Assembly: GCA_002449635.1 (NCBI GenBank)
Contig: DJXF01000111.1
Location: 1 to 33,537 of the forward strand
DNA: 33,537 nucleotides
Reading direction: 5' to 3'
Source of the DNA: Clostridiales bacterium UBA7011
Lineage (GTDB): Bacteria; Bacillota; Clostridia; Oscillospirales; Butyricicoccaceae
Numbering within the stretch: position 1 is the stretch's first letter; each line of letters opens with the position of its first letter. Shown one piece after another: positions 23,038 to 31,141 of the stretch. The position numbers were made by a program, and so were the translations under genes. Under the pieces are notes generated by a model. That model did not search any database and was not told the DNA's origin. It was given only the letters and a program-made list of their open reading frames with translations.

Positions 23038-23924
23038 CACTCAACGAACGTCTGACATCGTACAGCGCGCTCGTAGAAGCAAAACTGTCGGATTATCTGC
23101 GTCCGCAGAAGGACAGCGGACAGGGTATTGTGTATGAAGCGTGCCGCTATTCAGCGATGGCGGGCGGAAAACGGCTGCGTCCCGCGCTTGTGCTGGAATT
23201 CTGCCGTCTGAGTGGCGGCCATATTGAAGCCGCACTGCCGTTCGCCTGTGCGCTCGAGATGATTCACACCTACTCCCTCATCCATGACGATTTGCCGTGC
23301 ATGGATGATGACGATCTGCGCCGCGGCAAGCCCACCAATCACAAGGTTTACGGCGAAGCGATCGCAGTGCTCGCAGGTGACGGTTTGCTCAATCTCGCGT
23401 TTGAAACAGCATCTGATCCGGCCAATACGCTCCGTGTTCCGGCAGAAGTACAGCTGCGCGCGGTTCGCGTGCTTTCCCGTGCGTCCGGCATGGACGGCAT
23501 GATCGGCGGTCAGATTCTGGATATGCAGGCGGAGGAACATCCGATTTCGCGGGAGCAGCTGCGCACATTGCAGGAGCTGAAGACGGGCGCCTTGATCTGT
23601 GCCGCCGCACAGCTCGGCTGCCTGATCGGCGGCGCCACGGCAGAGCAGGAAGCGGCCGCGCTGGAGTATGCGCGCTGCATCGGACTGGCGTTTCAGATTC
23701 AGGACGATATTCTCGATATTGAGGGCGACGAGGCAGCTCTCGGCAAGCCGATCGGCTCGGATGCGGAAAACGGAAAGAGCACCTATCCGTCTCTGCTCGG
23801 ACTGGAGCGCTGCCATGCCCTTGTGGATGAGCTGTCGGAACAGGCATCCGCGGCGCTGAAGCCCTTCTCTGACACGGGCATGCTGCCCGAACTGGCGATG
23901 TCCCTTGCATCCAGAAAGAGCTGA
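23034..23924 (+). CDS. ispA: Geranyl/farnesyl diphosphate synthase (polyprenyl synthetase)
   Basis: A 296-residue isoprenyl diphosphate synthase. The first Asp-rich motif is DDLPCMDDDDLRRGKPTNH (Asp85, Asp86, Asp91), and the second is QDDILDIEGD (Asp224, Asp225, Asp228). GGKRLRP at residues 44-50 binds the diphosphate of isopentenyl diphosphate. It condenses C5 units to C15, feeding undecaprenyl carrier and quinone synthesis. dxs, the first enzyme of the same pathway, lies 1.4 kb downstream, separated by the OLE RNA and oapA. Confidence 0.95.
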   Translation: MTLNERLTSYSALVEAKLSDYLRPQKDSGQGIVYEACRYSAMAGGKRLRPALVLEFCRLSGGHIEAALPFACALEMIHTYSLIHDDLPCMDDDDLRRGKPTNHKVYGEAIAVLAGDGLLNLAFETASDPANTLRVPAEVQLRAVRVLSRASGMDGMIGGQILDMQAEEHPISREQLRTLQELKTGALICAAAQLGCLIGGATAEQEAAALEYARCIGLAFQIQDDILDIEGDEAALGKPIGSDAENGKSTYPSLLGLERCHALVDELSEQASAALKPFSDTGMLPELAMSLASRKS

Positions 23925-23928
23925 CGTA

Positions 23929-23949
23929 TTTCTGCTTTGGACGCAGAAA
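23929..23949 (+). other. Hairpin just after ispA
   Basis: TTTCTGC and GCAGAAA form a perfect 7-bp stem with loop TTTGGAC, five bases after the stop codon. There is no T tract, so it is not a standard terminator. It may stabilise or mark the 3' end of the upstream message. Confidence 0.45.
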
Positions 23950-24021
23950 CGGACCATGCAGAACGATGCGGTATTGTTCGCAACCTTTCCCAAATAAATT
24001 GTAAATATATTTTGCGGGAAC

Positions 24022-24050
24022 TTGAAAATTTACAAACAATATGGTACATT
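24022..24050 (+). promoter_or_regulatory. Dedicated sigma-A-type promoter of the OLE RNA
   Basis: TTGAAA (24022-24027), exactly 17 bp, and TACATT (24045-24050). The expected start, six to seven bases downstream, is 24057, the first base of the RNA's closing stem. Confidence 0.78.
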
Positions 24051-24056
24051 ATGAGC

Positions 24057-24670
24057 GGTGGCGCAGTATTCTAGTCAGCGCCTCTCGTTCCTAAGACGGG
24101 CCTAAAAATCCGTAGACGGGCATATCGATGAAGTCCCTGGTGTTTGCTTCTTACGCCCAGTTTGGGGTGGATGCTGGGGGTTAAGGTTTCAGGGCGTCTT
24201 TCAATGGCATGAAATCACGACCCTGTTTCCGTGGAGACCTGCTTCTGTGGAGCACCTATACATCTTCGGATTGATGGATGCTTTACGGCGCAGGATAAAA
24301 ACCTGCAATGCGGTGCGACCGTGCCTCCGGGTGCAATGACGCTGTGTGCAGTGTAGCCTGCCTTGAGTGGGGAGGGTGAATCGGGTGTCCGCAGGTCGAT
24401 CGTCACGGCCATGACATCACCTGTACTGATCCGTGAAACCCTGTCTGCAAAAGAGGCTAAGAACGTGGGGAGCTGCCGCGGAAAACGCCTAGACTGTCGT
24501 AATTGGGCAGACGGAGGATTGCAGTACGGACTAAGTGGCAATTCGGTCCCGGTGACGGTGACGCCCGGCACAGACCATAATGGGAAACCGCCTGACTGGT
24601 AACGGCAGGTCGTCTGCGGGGAAATCCAACCGAACCTCAAGCCGTAAGATTTACTTCGTCTGCTGCCACC
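24057..24670 (+). ncRNA. ole: OLE RNA (Ornate, Large, Extremophilic RNA)
   Basis: A stretch of about 614 nt without a credible gene, between ispA and a small membrane-protein gene that resembles OapA. This is the known place and size of OLE RNAs in Firmicutes. The ends are defined by long-range pairing: GGTGGC-GCAG at 24057-24066 matches CTGC-T-GCCACC at 24660-24670, ten base pairs with one bulged T. Inner helices are easy to find, for example ACGCCC with GGGCGT around 24155-24200, and CCGC with GCGG bracketing CCTG/CAGG around 24589-24619. In the characterised system OLE forms a ribonucleoprotein with OapA at the membrane and affects tolerance of cold, alcohol and magnesium stress. I identified it from context, length and foldability, not from a covariance model. 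Confidence 0.9.
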
Positions 24671-24715
24671 ACTTTATTTTGAATGAACCAGACAACCGGA
24701 TGGAGGGCAGATCGC

Positions 24716-25306
24716 TTGGACAGCAGCTCCGGTAAGACCAAAAAAAGAGTAAAATCAAAGCAAAAGAGCAAACAGAACGATAATGTCAACATTCGCTGGA
24801 TTCTGACAATCAGTCTCATTGCATTTGCGCTTTCTGTTATCATGTCCTATTGCTCCAAACAGGCGCTTGCCCATGTGGGCAACATCATTGCGTTTATTAT
24901 TTTGCTTGCATTTATTGCAATCGGCATAGTTTTTGACATTGTGGGCGTCGCTGCCACGGCTTCGTCGGAAAAGCGGTTTCACTCGATGGCTGCGCGCAAG
25001 GTGCCGGGCGCACGGCAGGCAATCTGGATCACACGAAATGCGGAAAAGGTCGGCAGCTTTTGCAACGATGTCGTCGGCGATATTTCCGGTATCATTTCCG
25101 GTGCAACCAGCGCCGTAATCATCACACATTTGACACATGATGCGGTGGATCTGCGTTCGATTATCCTGTCACTCGTCATCACCGGATGTGTGGCTTCGCT
25201 GACAATCGGCGGCAAGGCAATCGGAAAAACACTCGGTATATCACGCAGTGAGGATATTGTTTTTCTGGTAGGCCGGCTGATGGCCTTTTTTTCGTGGAAA
25301 AAATAA
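24716..25306 (+). CDS. oapA: OLE-associated membrane protein OapA
   Basis: A 196-residue membrane protein with a lysine-rich N-terminus (GKTKKRVKSKQKSKQND), well suited to contact RNA, then about four membrane segments: IRWILTISLIAFALSVIM, VGNIIAFIILLAFIAIGIVF, the less hydrophobic ISGIISGATSAVIITHL, and IILSLVITGCVASLTIGG. The motif FDIVGVAATASSEKRFHSMAA followed by KVPGARQA and FCNDVVGDISGIISGA is typical of OapA and shows distant similarity to the CorB/DUF21 membrane domain. The TTG at 24716 is preferred because GGAGGG lies about eight bases upstream; an in-frame ATG at 24683 has no ribosome site. It lies 45 nt beyond the end of the OLE RNA. dxs follows after about 40 nt. Confidence 0.9.
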   Translation: MDSSSGKTKKRVKSKQKSKQNDNVNIRWILTISLIAFALSVIMSYCSKQALAHVGNIIAFIILLAFIAIGIVFDIVGVAATASSEKRFHSMAARKVPGARQAIWITRNAEKVGSFCNDVVGDISGIISGATSAVIITHLTHDAVDLRSIILSLVITGCVASLTIGGKAIGKTLGISRSEDIVFLVGRLMAFFSWKK

Positions 25307-25345
25307 GCAGGCAAATTGCCTGAAAAAGAGATTGGATTCGGGGAT

Positions 25346-27250
25346 ATGGAAAAACAAAATCAAATCAGGTACGGCCTCTTGGATCGGGAAGACCTTCCCT
25401 CGATACTCGGATCGCTTTCGAAGGAGAATCTCGACGAACTCTGCGCGGAGATCCGTCAGTTTTTGCTGGAGCATGTATCCCGCACCGGCGGACATCTCGC
25501 TTCCAATTTGGGCATTGTAGAGCTGACCGTTGCCCTTCACCGCTGTCTGAATACAGCGGAGGACCGGCTGATTTTCGACGTCGGACATCAGTGCTATACG
25601 CATAAGCTGCTCACAGGACGGCGCGATGCGTTCGACAATTTGCGTCAGTTTGGCGGAATTTCCGGCTTTTTGAAGCCGTCGGAGTCACCGCATGACGCCT
25701 GCATCACCGGACATGCGTCCGGCTCGGTTTCGGTTGCGCTGGGCATGGCGCATGCGCGCACGCTGCTCGGGAAAAACTATTCGGTAGTTGCCGTAATCGG
25801 AGACGGCGCGCTGACCGGAGGCATGGCGTATGAGGCGCTCAACTCCGCCGGCGCGAGCAGGGAGCCGCTCATCATCGTGCTCAACGACAACAATATGTCG
25901 ATTGACAAAAATGTCGGCGCGATGAGCCGGCATTTGCGCCGCCTGCGCGTGCGTCCGCAGTACCTGCGCGTGAAAAAGGGCGTAAAATCCGCGCTCGATC
26001 ATGTGCCCGGCGGCGACGGCGCAGCGAATTTCATTTCAAAATCAAAGCAGGCAGTGAAATCTGTCGTTCTGCCCAGTTCCATGTTTGAGCAGATGGGCTT
26101 TACCTATCTGGGACCGGTAGACGGACATGATATTCTTGCGGTCTGTCAGCTTTTGGAGCTTGCCAAACGCATGAAACGTCCGGTCATCATTCACGCGATG
26201 ACGAAAAAGGGAAGAGGATATTCGTTTGCCGAGCAAAGACCGGAAAAGTACCACGGCGTGTCGAAATTTGATGTAGAGACCGGACTTCCGGTGAAAAAAC
26301 CGTCTTCCAATTTTTCGGGCGTATTTGGCGCGGAGCTGGTGCGGCTCGCACACGACAATCCGAAAATCTGCGCAATCACGGCGGCAATGCCGTCGGGCAC
26401 GGGACTGTCCCGTTTCGCAGGCAGCTTTCCGGAGCGGTTTTTCGATGTCGGCATTGCAGAAGAGCACGCGGTTGCTATGGGAGCGGGAATGGCGAAACAG
26501 GGGCTTCGCCCGGTCTGCGCACTGTATTCCACATTTTTGCAGCGCGCATATGACCAGCTGATTCACGATGTTGCCATTGACTGCGTACCGCTGATTCTGG
26601 CGATTGACCGCGCCGGTATTGTCGGAGAGGACGGCGCAACACACAACGGTGTTTTCGATGTCGGATTTCTGCGGCAGATTCCAAACATGACGCTGCTCGC
26701 TCCGTCCAACTATGCGGAGCTGCGCAGTATGCTGCGGCGCGCCGTTTCGCACACGGATGGTCCGATTGCACTGCGCTACCCGCGCGGCGGCGAGGGTGCC
26801 TATCGTGAGGATCACAGTGACAGCTCAGATGTCTGTCTCCGTGAGGGAACAGATGCTGTTCTTGTCTCTTACGGCATCCTGATTAACGAAGCGCTGGATG
26901 CGGCGCAGCGGCTGGAGCAGTCCGGCTTGTCTGTTTCTGTTGTAAAGCTCAACAACTTGACAGACGGATTTTCTGAAGAATTATTTGAAAAAATATGCAG
27001 TTGCGGGCGCGTTTGCGTCGCGGAAGATGTAGTTCATGCGGGAAGCATGGGGCAGGAGCTCGCCGAACAGCTGGCGCGGCGCGGCATAACCCCGCGATGG
27101 ATTCGCCTGTGCAATACGGGCAGCACATTTGCCCCGCAGGGAGCAGTCCCCCGCATTTATGAATACTATCATTTGGACGGCAAGGGAATTGCCGAAACTT
27201 GTCTGGAGGCCATGCAGCATGAAGAAAAGACTGGATGTTCTTCTGTTTGA
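25346..27250 (+). CDS. dxs: 1-deoxy-D-xylulose-5-phosphate synthase
   Basis: A 634-residue thiamine-diphosphate enzyme that makes the first precursor of the MEP isoprenoid pathway from pyruvate and glyceraldehyde 3-phosphate. Recognised segments: SRTGGHLASNLGIVELTVAL, IFDVGHQCYTHKLLTGR, the ThDP site GDGALTGGMAYEALN... NDNNMSI, the transketolase middle FFDVGIAEEHAVAMGAGMA and the GIVGEDGATHNGVFDVG region. The ATG at 25346 is likely; a TTG ten codons upstream is an alternative and neither has a strong ribosome site. It sits downstream of oapA and overlaps tlyA by 32 nt. Confidence 0.96.
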   Translation: MEKQNQIRYGLLDREDLPSILGSLSKENLDELCAEIRQFLLEHVSRTGGHLASNLGIVELTVALHRCLNTAEDRLIFDVGHQCYTHKLLTGRRDAFDNLRQFGGISGFLKPSESPHDACITGHASGSVSVALGMAHARTLLGKNYSVVAVIGDGALTGGMAYEALNSAGASREPLIIVLNDNNMSIDKNVGAMSRHLRRLRVRPQYLRVKKGVKSALDHVPGGDGAANFISKSKQAVKSVVLPSSMFEQMGFTYLGPVDGHDILAVCQLLELAKRMKRPVIIHAMTKKGRGYSFAEQRPEKYHGVSKFDVETGLPVKKPSSNFSGVFGAELVRLAHDNPKICAITAAMPSGTGLSRFAGSFPERFFDVGIAEEHAVAMGAGMAKQGLRPVCALYSTFLQRAYDQLIHDVAIDCVPLILAIDRAGIVGEDGATHNGVFDVGFLRQIPNMTLLAPSNYAELRSMLRRAVSHTDGPIALRYPRGGEGAYREDHSDSSDVCLREGTDAVLVSYGILINEALDAAQRLEQSGLSVSVVKLNNLTDGFSEELFEKICSCGRVCVAEDVVHAGSMGQELAEQLARRGITPRWIRLCNTGSTFAPQGAVPRIYEYYHLDGKGIAETCLEAMQHEEKTGCSSV

Positions 27251-28025
27251 GAAGGGCATGGTGCCGTCACGTGAGCGTGCGAAAGCCATTATCATGAGCG
27301 GTATCGTCTATGTCAACAACCAAAAAGCGGATAAGGCGGGCATGAGTATTCCGGAGGATGCCGAGATTGAGATTCGCGGCAAGACAAACGCCTTTGTCAG
27401 CCGCGGCGGTCTGAAGATCGAAAAGGCGCTCAATTTCTTTCAGATTGACCCGACCGGTCTGTGTGTGCTCGATATCGGCGCCTCCACCGGAGGATTTACC
27501 GACTGCCTGCTCTCGCGCGGCGCGCGTAAGGTTTTTTCGATTGATGTGGGCTACGGACAGCTTGCATGGAAGCTGCGCCAGGACCCCCGCGTCGTGTGCA
27601 TGGAGCGTACCAACATCCGATATGTCACGCCGGATATGCTGGACGGTGAAGTGCCGGAGCTGGCGGTTATCGATGTGTCGTTCATTTCGCTCCGGCTGGT
27701 TCTGCCGGTCGTGGCTCAGCTGCTGAGCGAGCATGGACGGATTGCCTGCCTGATTAAACCGCAGTTTGAGGCGGGAAAGGGCAAGGTCGGAAAAAAGGGC
27801 GTTGTGCGTGAGCCGGAAATTCACCGTGAGGTATTGGAGGCGTTTATCGAAAACGCGCACAGTGCCGGTTTTCATGTCTATCATATGACGTTCTCTCCCA
27901 TCAGAGGACCGGAGGGAAATATTGAATTTCTCGGATATCTGGGAAAGGACGGCGAGGACGGCGAGCTTGACCCCGCCGCTTTGACGATGGAGGCGCATGG
28001 AGCACTTGCAAAGCATGACGAATAG
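27219..28025 (+). CDS. tlyA: TlyA family rRNA 2'-O-methyltransferase / hemolysin-like protein
   Basis: A 268-residue protein: an S4 RNA-binding domain in residues 1-60 (KRLDVLLFEKGMVPSRERAK), then an FtsJ-like methyltransferase domain with the SAM site VLDIGASTGGFTDCLL (83-98) and the PQFEAGKGKVGKKGVVR loop. Characterised TlyA proteins methylate ribosomal RNA cytidines at the 2'-O. The ATG at 27219 lies within the end of dxs and has GGAGG upstream. It matches Bacillus yqxC in the same gene order. Confidence 0.94.
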   Translation: MKKRLDVLLFEKGMVPSRERAKAIIMSGIVYVNNQKADKAGMSIPEDAEIEIRGKTNAFVSRGGLKIEKALNFFQIDPTGLCVLDIGASTGGFTDCLLSRGARKVFSIDVGYGQLAWKLRQDPRVVCMERTNIRYVTPDMLDGEVPELAVIDVSFISLRLVLPVVAQLLSEHGRIACLIKPQFEAGKGKVGKKGVVREPEIHREVLEAFIENAHSAGFHVYHMTFSPIRGPEGNIEFLGYLGKDGEDGELDPAALTMEAHGALAKHDE

Positions 28026-28908
28026 GCAGGACAGAAGACGTCCGATCCGGAAGGTTCTGATCTGGCCGAATACCGGAAAAAACGGGATGGCATACGCTGT
28101 CCGCCAGACCGCTGAGCTCGTCCGTGAGTTCGGCGCACAGGTGATTCTGGCAGAAGAAGCACTGAATATCGGCATCAAAACAGAGGGGTTCCTCGTGTAT
28201 CCGCTGCAAAAAGCGATGATCGAAGCGGATTTTATTATCGTGCTCGGCGGAGACGGCACGATTCTGGCAATGGCACAGCATGCCGCGCCGCATCATGTCC
28301 CGATTCTCGGTGTCAACCTCGGACACGTCGGTTTTCTGAGTGAGCTGGAGTTTCCCGAGCTGCGTCAGATTGAGCGCGTTTTTCAGGGCGAATACACCAT
28401 AGATTCGCGCATGATGCTCGATGTCGAGGTGCTCCGCGGGCGCGAAATCGTCTATCGCACGATCGCGCTCAATGAAGCGATTATCAAAACCGGTTCGATT
28501 TTTCGCATCAGTCTGCTGGACGTTCTGTGTGACCGCGAAGCGGTGTGCTCGCTGCACGGCGATGGCGTGATTATTGCGACGCCCACCGGCAGTACGGCGT
28601 ATTCACTCGCCGCAGGCGGACCGGTCATTGAGCCGTCTGCGGAAAATATTTCTGTCGTGCCGATCTGTGCGCACGGCGTGCATCCGCGCTCCTATTTGTT
28701 TTCCCCGCATCGGGAAATCTGTATCAGTCCGCGCTTTTTTAACGATGCAACCATCTTTGTGTCATGCGACGGACGCCGCGGTTTTCAGCTGACGGATGGA
28801 GATCGGGTGTTTGTACGCAAGGCGCCGTTTTGCACGCGGCTTCTGCGCGTCAAAGGAAAGAGCTTTTATTCCCTGCTGAGCGAAAAACTCACAAACGAGC
28901 GCAGCTGA
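28015..28908 (+). CDS. nadK: NAD kinase
   Basis: A 297-residue ATP-NAD kinase. The diagnostic GGDGTIL is at residues 78-84, NLGHVGFLSE follows at about 101-110, and TPTGSTAYSLAAGGP lies near 190. The enzyme makes NADP from NAD. The ATG at 28015 overlaps the end of tlyA. An ATG six codons earlier is possible, but its GGAGG is only three bases away. It is inserted between tlyA and argR relative to the Bacillus order. Confidence 0.93.
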   Translation: MTNRQDRRRPIRKVLIWPNTGKNGMAYAVRQTAELVREFGAQVILAEEALNIGIKTEGFLVYPLQKAMIEADFIIVLGGDGTILAMAQHAAPHHVPILGVNLGHVGFLSELEFPELRQIERVFQGEYTIDSRMMLDVEVLRGREIVYRTIALNEAIIKTGSIFRISLLDVLCDREAVCSLHGDGVIIATPTGSTAYSLAAGGPVIEPSAENISVVPICAHGVHPRSYLFSPHREICISPRFFNDATIFVSCDGRRGFQLTDGDRVFVRKAPFCTRLLRVKGKSFYSLLSEKLTNERS

Positions 28909-28927
28909 ACGGAGAAAGGGAGCAGTT

Positions 28928-29380
28928 ATGAAGTTTCAGCGTCAGGCCAAAATACTGGAGCTGATTGAACACAATGAAATTGAAACACAGGAGGAGCTGT
29001 CCGCCCGTCTGCGCGCGCTCGGCTATGACACGACACAGGCGACCGTATCGCGCGACATCAAGGACCTTCGCCTGATTAAGGTGCTTTCGCCCAGCGGACG
29101 GTACCGCTATGCCACATCCACGCAGGAGGCAGAGACGAGCTTTGTGGGCAGACTGCAGAATATTTTCCGCGAATGTGTCACGAGCGTCGATTGTGCGCAG
29201 AACATGGTGGTGATTAAGACCCTCCCGGCGCTCGCGTCGGCCGCGGCGATGGCGATTGATGCCATGCGCATTCCCAAGGTTGTCGGCACGCTCAGCGGTG
29301 ATGACACCGTGTTCATCGTCATGCGTGACAATGACAGCGCGGTTGAATTTTGCGAAGATACCAAAAATATGCTGAAATAA
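28928..29380 (+). CDS. argR: Arginine repressor ArgR/AhrC
   Basis: A 150-residue regulator. The winged HTH fills residues 1-70 (ILELIEHNEIETQEELSARL, then TQATVSRDIKDLRLIKV), and the C-terminal hexamer and arginine-binding domain includes GTLSGDDTVFIVMRD. It represses arginine synthesis and activates catabolism in the presence of arginine. GAGAAAGGGAG precedes the ATG. Confidence 0.96.
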   Translation: MKFQRQAKILELIEHNEIETQEELSARLRALGYDTTQATVSRDIKDLRLIKVLSPSGRYRYATSTQEAETSFVGRLQNIFRECVTSVDCAQNMVVIKTLPALASAAAMAIDAMRIPKVVGTLSGDDTVFIVMRDNDSAVEFCEDTKNMLK

Positions 29381-29395
29381 AAAAGGAGAACACAT

Positions 29396-31081
29396 ATGCT
29401 GAGCCTGCTTCACATCGAAAATATTGCCATCATTGAGCAGGCGGACATCGTCCTTCAGCCGGGATTTACCGTTCTGACCGGCGAAACCGGTGCGGGCAAA
29501 TCCATCATCATTGATTCCATCGGCGCAATCATGGGACAGCGCACGAGCCGCGAGCTGATTCGAAACGGCGCCCGAAAAGGCTTTGTCAGCGCGGTTTTTG
29601 AGCAGATTTCCCCCGAATTAAAGCATCAGCTGGAGGAACTTGGTCTGGATACCGAGGAGGACGGCACGGTGCGCATTCAGCGGGAGCTGTCTGCCGAGGG
29701 ACGCAGTGTCTGCCGCGTCAACATGCGCCCGGTGCCCGCGTCTGTGCTCAAGACACTCAGTCCGTATCTCATCAATATCCACGGACAGCATGACGGACAA
29801 AAGCTGATGCAGGAGGAATTCCACATCGATTTTCTCGACAGCTTTTGCGAATGCGAACCGCTGCTCGAGCAATTCCGGCCGCTGTATGCGCGGTTGTTTT
29901 CTTTGCGCAGCAAAATCCGCGAGCTGGAAAAGAGCGAACAGTACCGCGCGCAGCGCATTGACATGCTGCGCTATCAGTTCGACGAAATCGCAGCGGCGGA
30001 GCTGCGTCCGGGAGAAGAAGAGGAGCTGAACGAGCGCCGGCAGTTTTTTGACAATGCGGGCAAGCTGGCGTATGCGCTGCAAAATGCGGCGATGATGCTG
30101 TCCGGCGATGAAAATACAGACGGCGCCTGCGATCTGCTGGTACAGGCCTCTGAGGAACTGGCGGACATCTCTGCGCTGTCCGCTGAGCTCAACAGTACGG
30201 CGAAAAAAGCGGAGGAGCTGCGCTACCTGGCAGAGGATTTGGCGGAAACGGTGACCGATCTGGCGTCCCGCGTCGATTTTTCCGAGCAGGAGCGCGACAG
30301 CGTCGAGGCGCGGCTGGATGTCATTTATCGTCTGCGCCGCAAATACGGTGCGACGGTGGAGGAAGTGCTCGCATATTGTGACAGCGCGGCATCCGAGCTG
30401 GAAGATCTGGAAAATGCAGATGACCGCAAGGAGGAGCTTGTTGCCGAGTATCGGCAGACGCTCGCAGCGGCGCGCGAAATCGCGGCGGAGCTGTCAAGAC
30501 AGCGGCGCGAAGCGGCGCTGGAGCTCGAGGCGGAAATCGTGCAGCAGCTTGCGGATCTGGATATGGCAAAGGTTCGCCTTTCGATTTCCGTTTCCCCGCA
30601 GACAAAGCTCAACCCGCGCGGAATGGATGAAGTCCGCTTTCTGATCTCTACAAATCCCGGCGAGCCGGTCAAGCCGCTGTCGAAAATTGCATCCGGCGGC
30701 GAGCTTTCCCGCATTATGCTGGCGATCAAAAATGTGTTGACACAGTCTGAGGATGTTGGTACACTTATTTTTGACGAAATTGACACCGGCGTCAGCGGAC
30801 GGGCGGCGCAGAAAATTGCGGTCAAACTGGGGGAGATTTCCCGCCGCAAACAGACGCTCTGCGTGACGCATTTGCCGCAGCTGGCTGCCATGGGCGACCA
30901 CCATCTGCTCATTCAAAAGTCGGTTTCGGAGGAATATACCTATACCGATGTGTGCCCTCTGGAGGGGGAAGCGCGCGCCGCAGAGCTTGCGCGCATGATA
31001 TCCGGCGATGCGATTACAGAGCTTTCGATGCGCAACGCACAGGAGCTTCTGGAACGCGCGGCACACAGCAAACAACAGTAA
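29396..31081 (+). CDS. recN: DNA repair protein RecN
   Basis: A 561-residue SMC-like ATPase for double-strand break repair. Walker A is GETGAGKSIIIDSI (about residues 30-43), and INIHGQHDGQKLM follows. A coiled coil occupies residues about 150-370. The signature ASGGELSRIMLAIK and Walker B TLIFDEIDTGVSGRAA complete the ATPase head. AAAAGGAG precedes the ATG. It ends the long co-directional block; no clear terminator follows in the 60 bp before tyrS. Confidence 0.97.
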   Translation: MLSLLHIENIAIIEQADIVLQPGFTVLTGETGAGKSIIIDSIGAIMGQRTSRELIRNGARKGFVSAVFEQISPELKHQLEELGLDTEEDGTVRIQRELSAEGRSVCRVNMRPVPASVLKTLSPYLINIHGQHDGQKLMQEEFHIDFLDSFCECEPLLEQFRPLYARLFSLRSKIRELEKSEQYRAQRIDMLRYQFDEIAAAELRPGEEEELNERRQFFDNAGKLAYALQNAAMMLSGDENTDGACDLLVQASEELADISALSAELNSTAKKAEELRYLAEDLAETVTDLASRVDFSEQERDSVEARLDVIYRLRRKYGATVEEVLAYCDSAASELEDLENADDRKEELVAEYRQTLAAAREIAAELSRQRREAALELEAEIVQQLADLDMAKVRLSISVSPQTKLNPRGMDEVRFLISTNPGEPVKPLSKIASGGELSRIMLAIKNVLTQSEDVGTLIFDEIDTGVSGRAAQKIAVKLGEISRRKQTLCVTHLPQLAAMGDHHLLIQKSVSEEYTYTDVCPLEGEARAAELARMISGDAITELSMRNAQELLERAAHSKQQ

Positions 31082-31141
31082 ATCATTGGCTTTGTCCTTC
31101 ATACACGGCCAAAATTACAGATATAAGAAAGGATTAGTACG

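Noticed and set aside
24215..24640. Long open reading on the minus strand, and a shorter one at 24363-24602 on the plus strand, inside the OLE region
   Set aside because: No ribosome sites, no recognisable family and a low-complexity look. The stretch is better explained as a structured RNA.
31082..31141. Possible T-box leader for tyrS
   Set aside because: Only 60 bp are available, with no specifier stem, no T-box sequence and no terminator.
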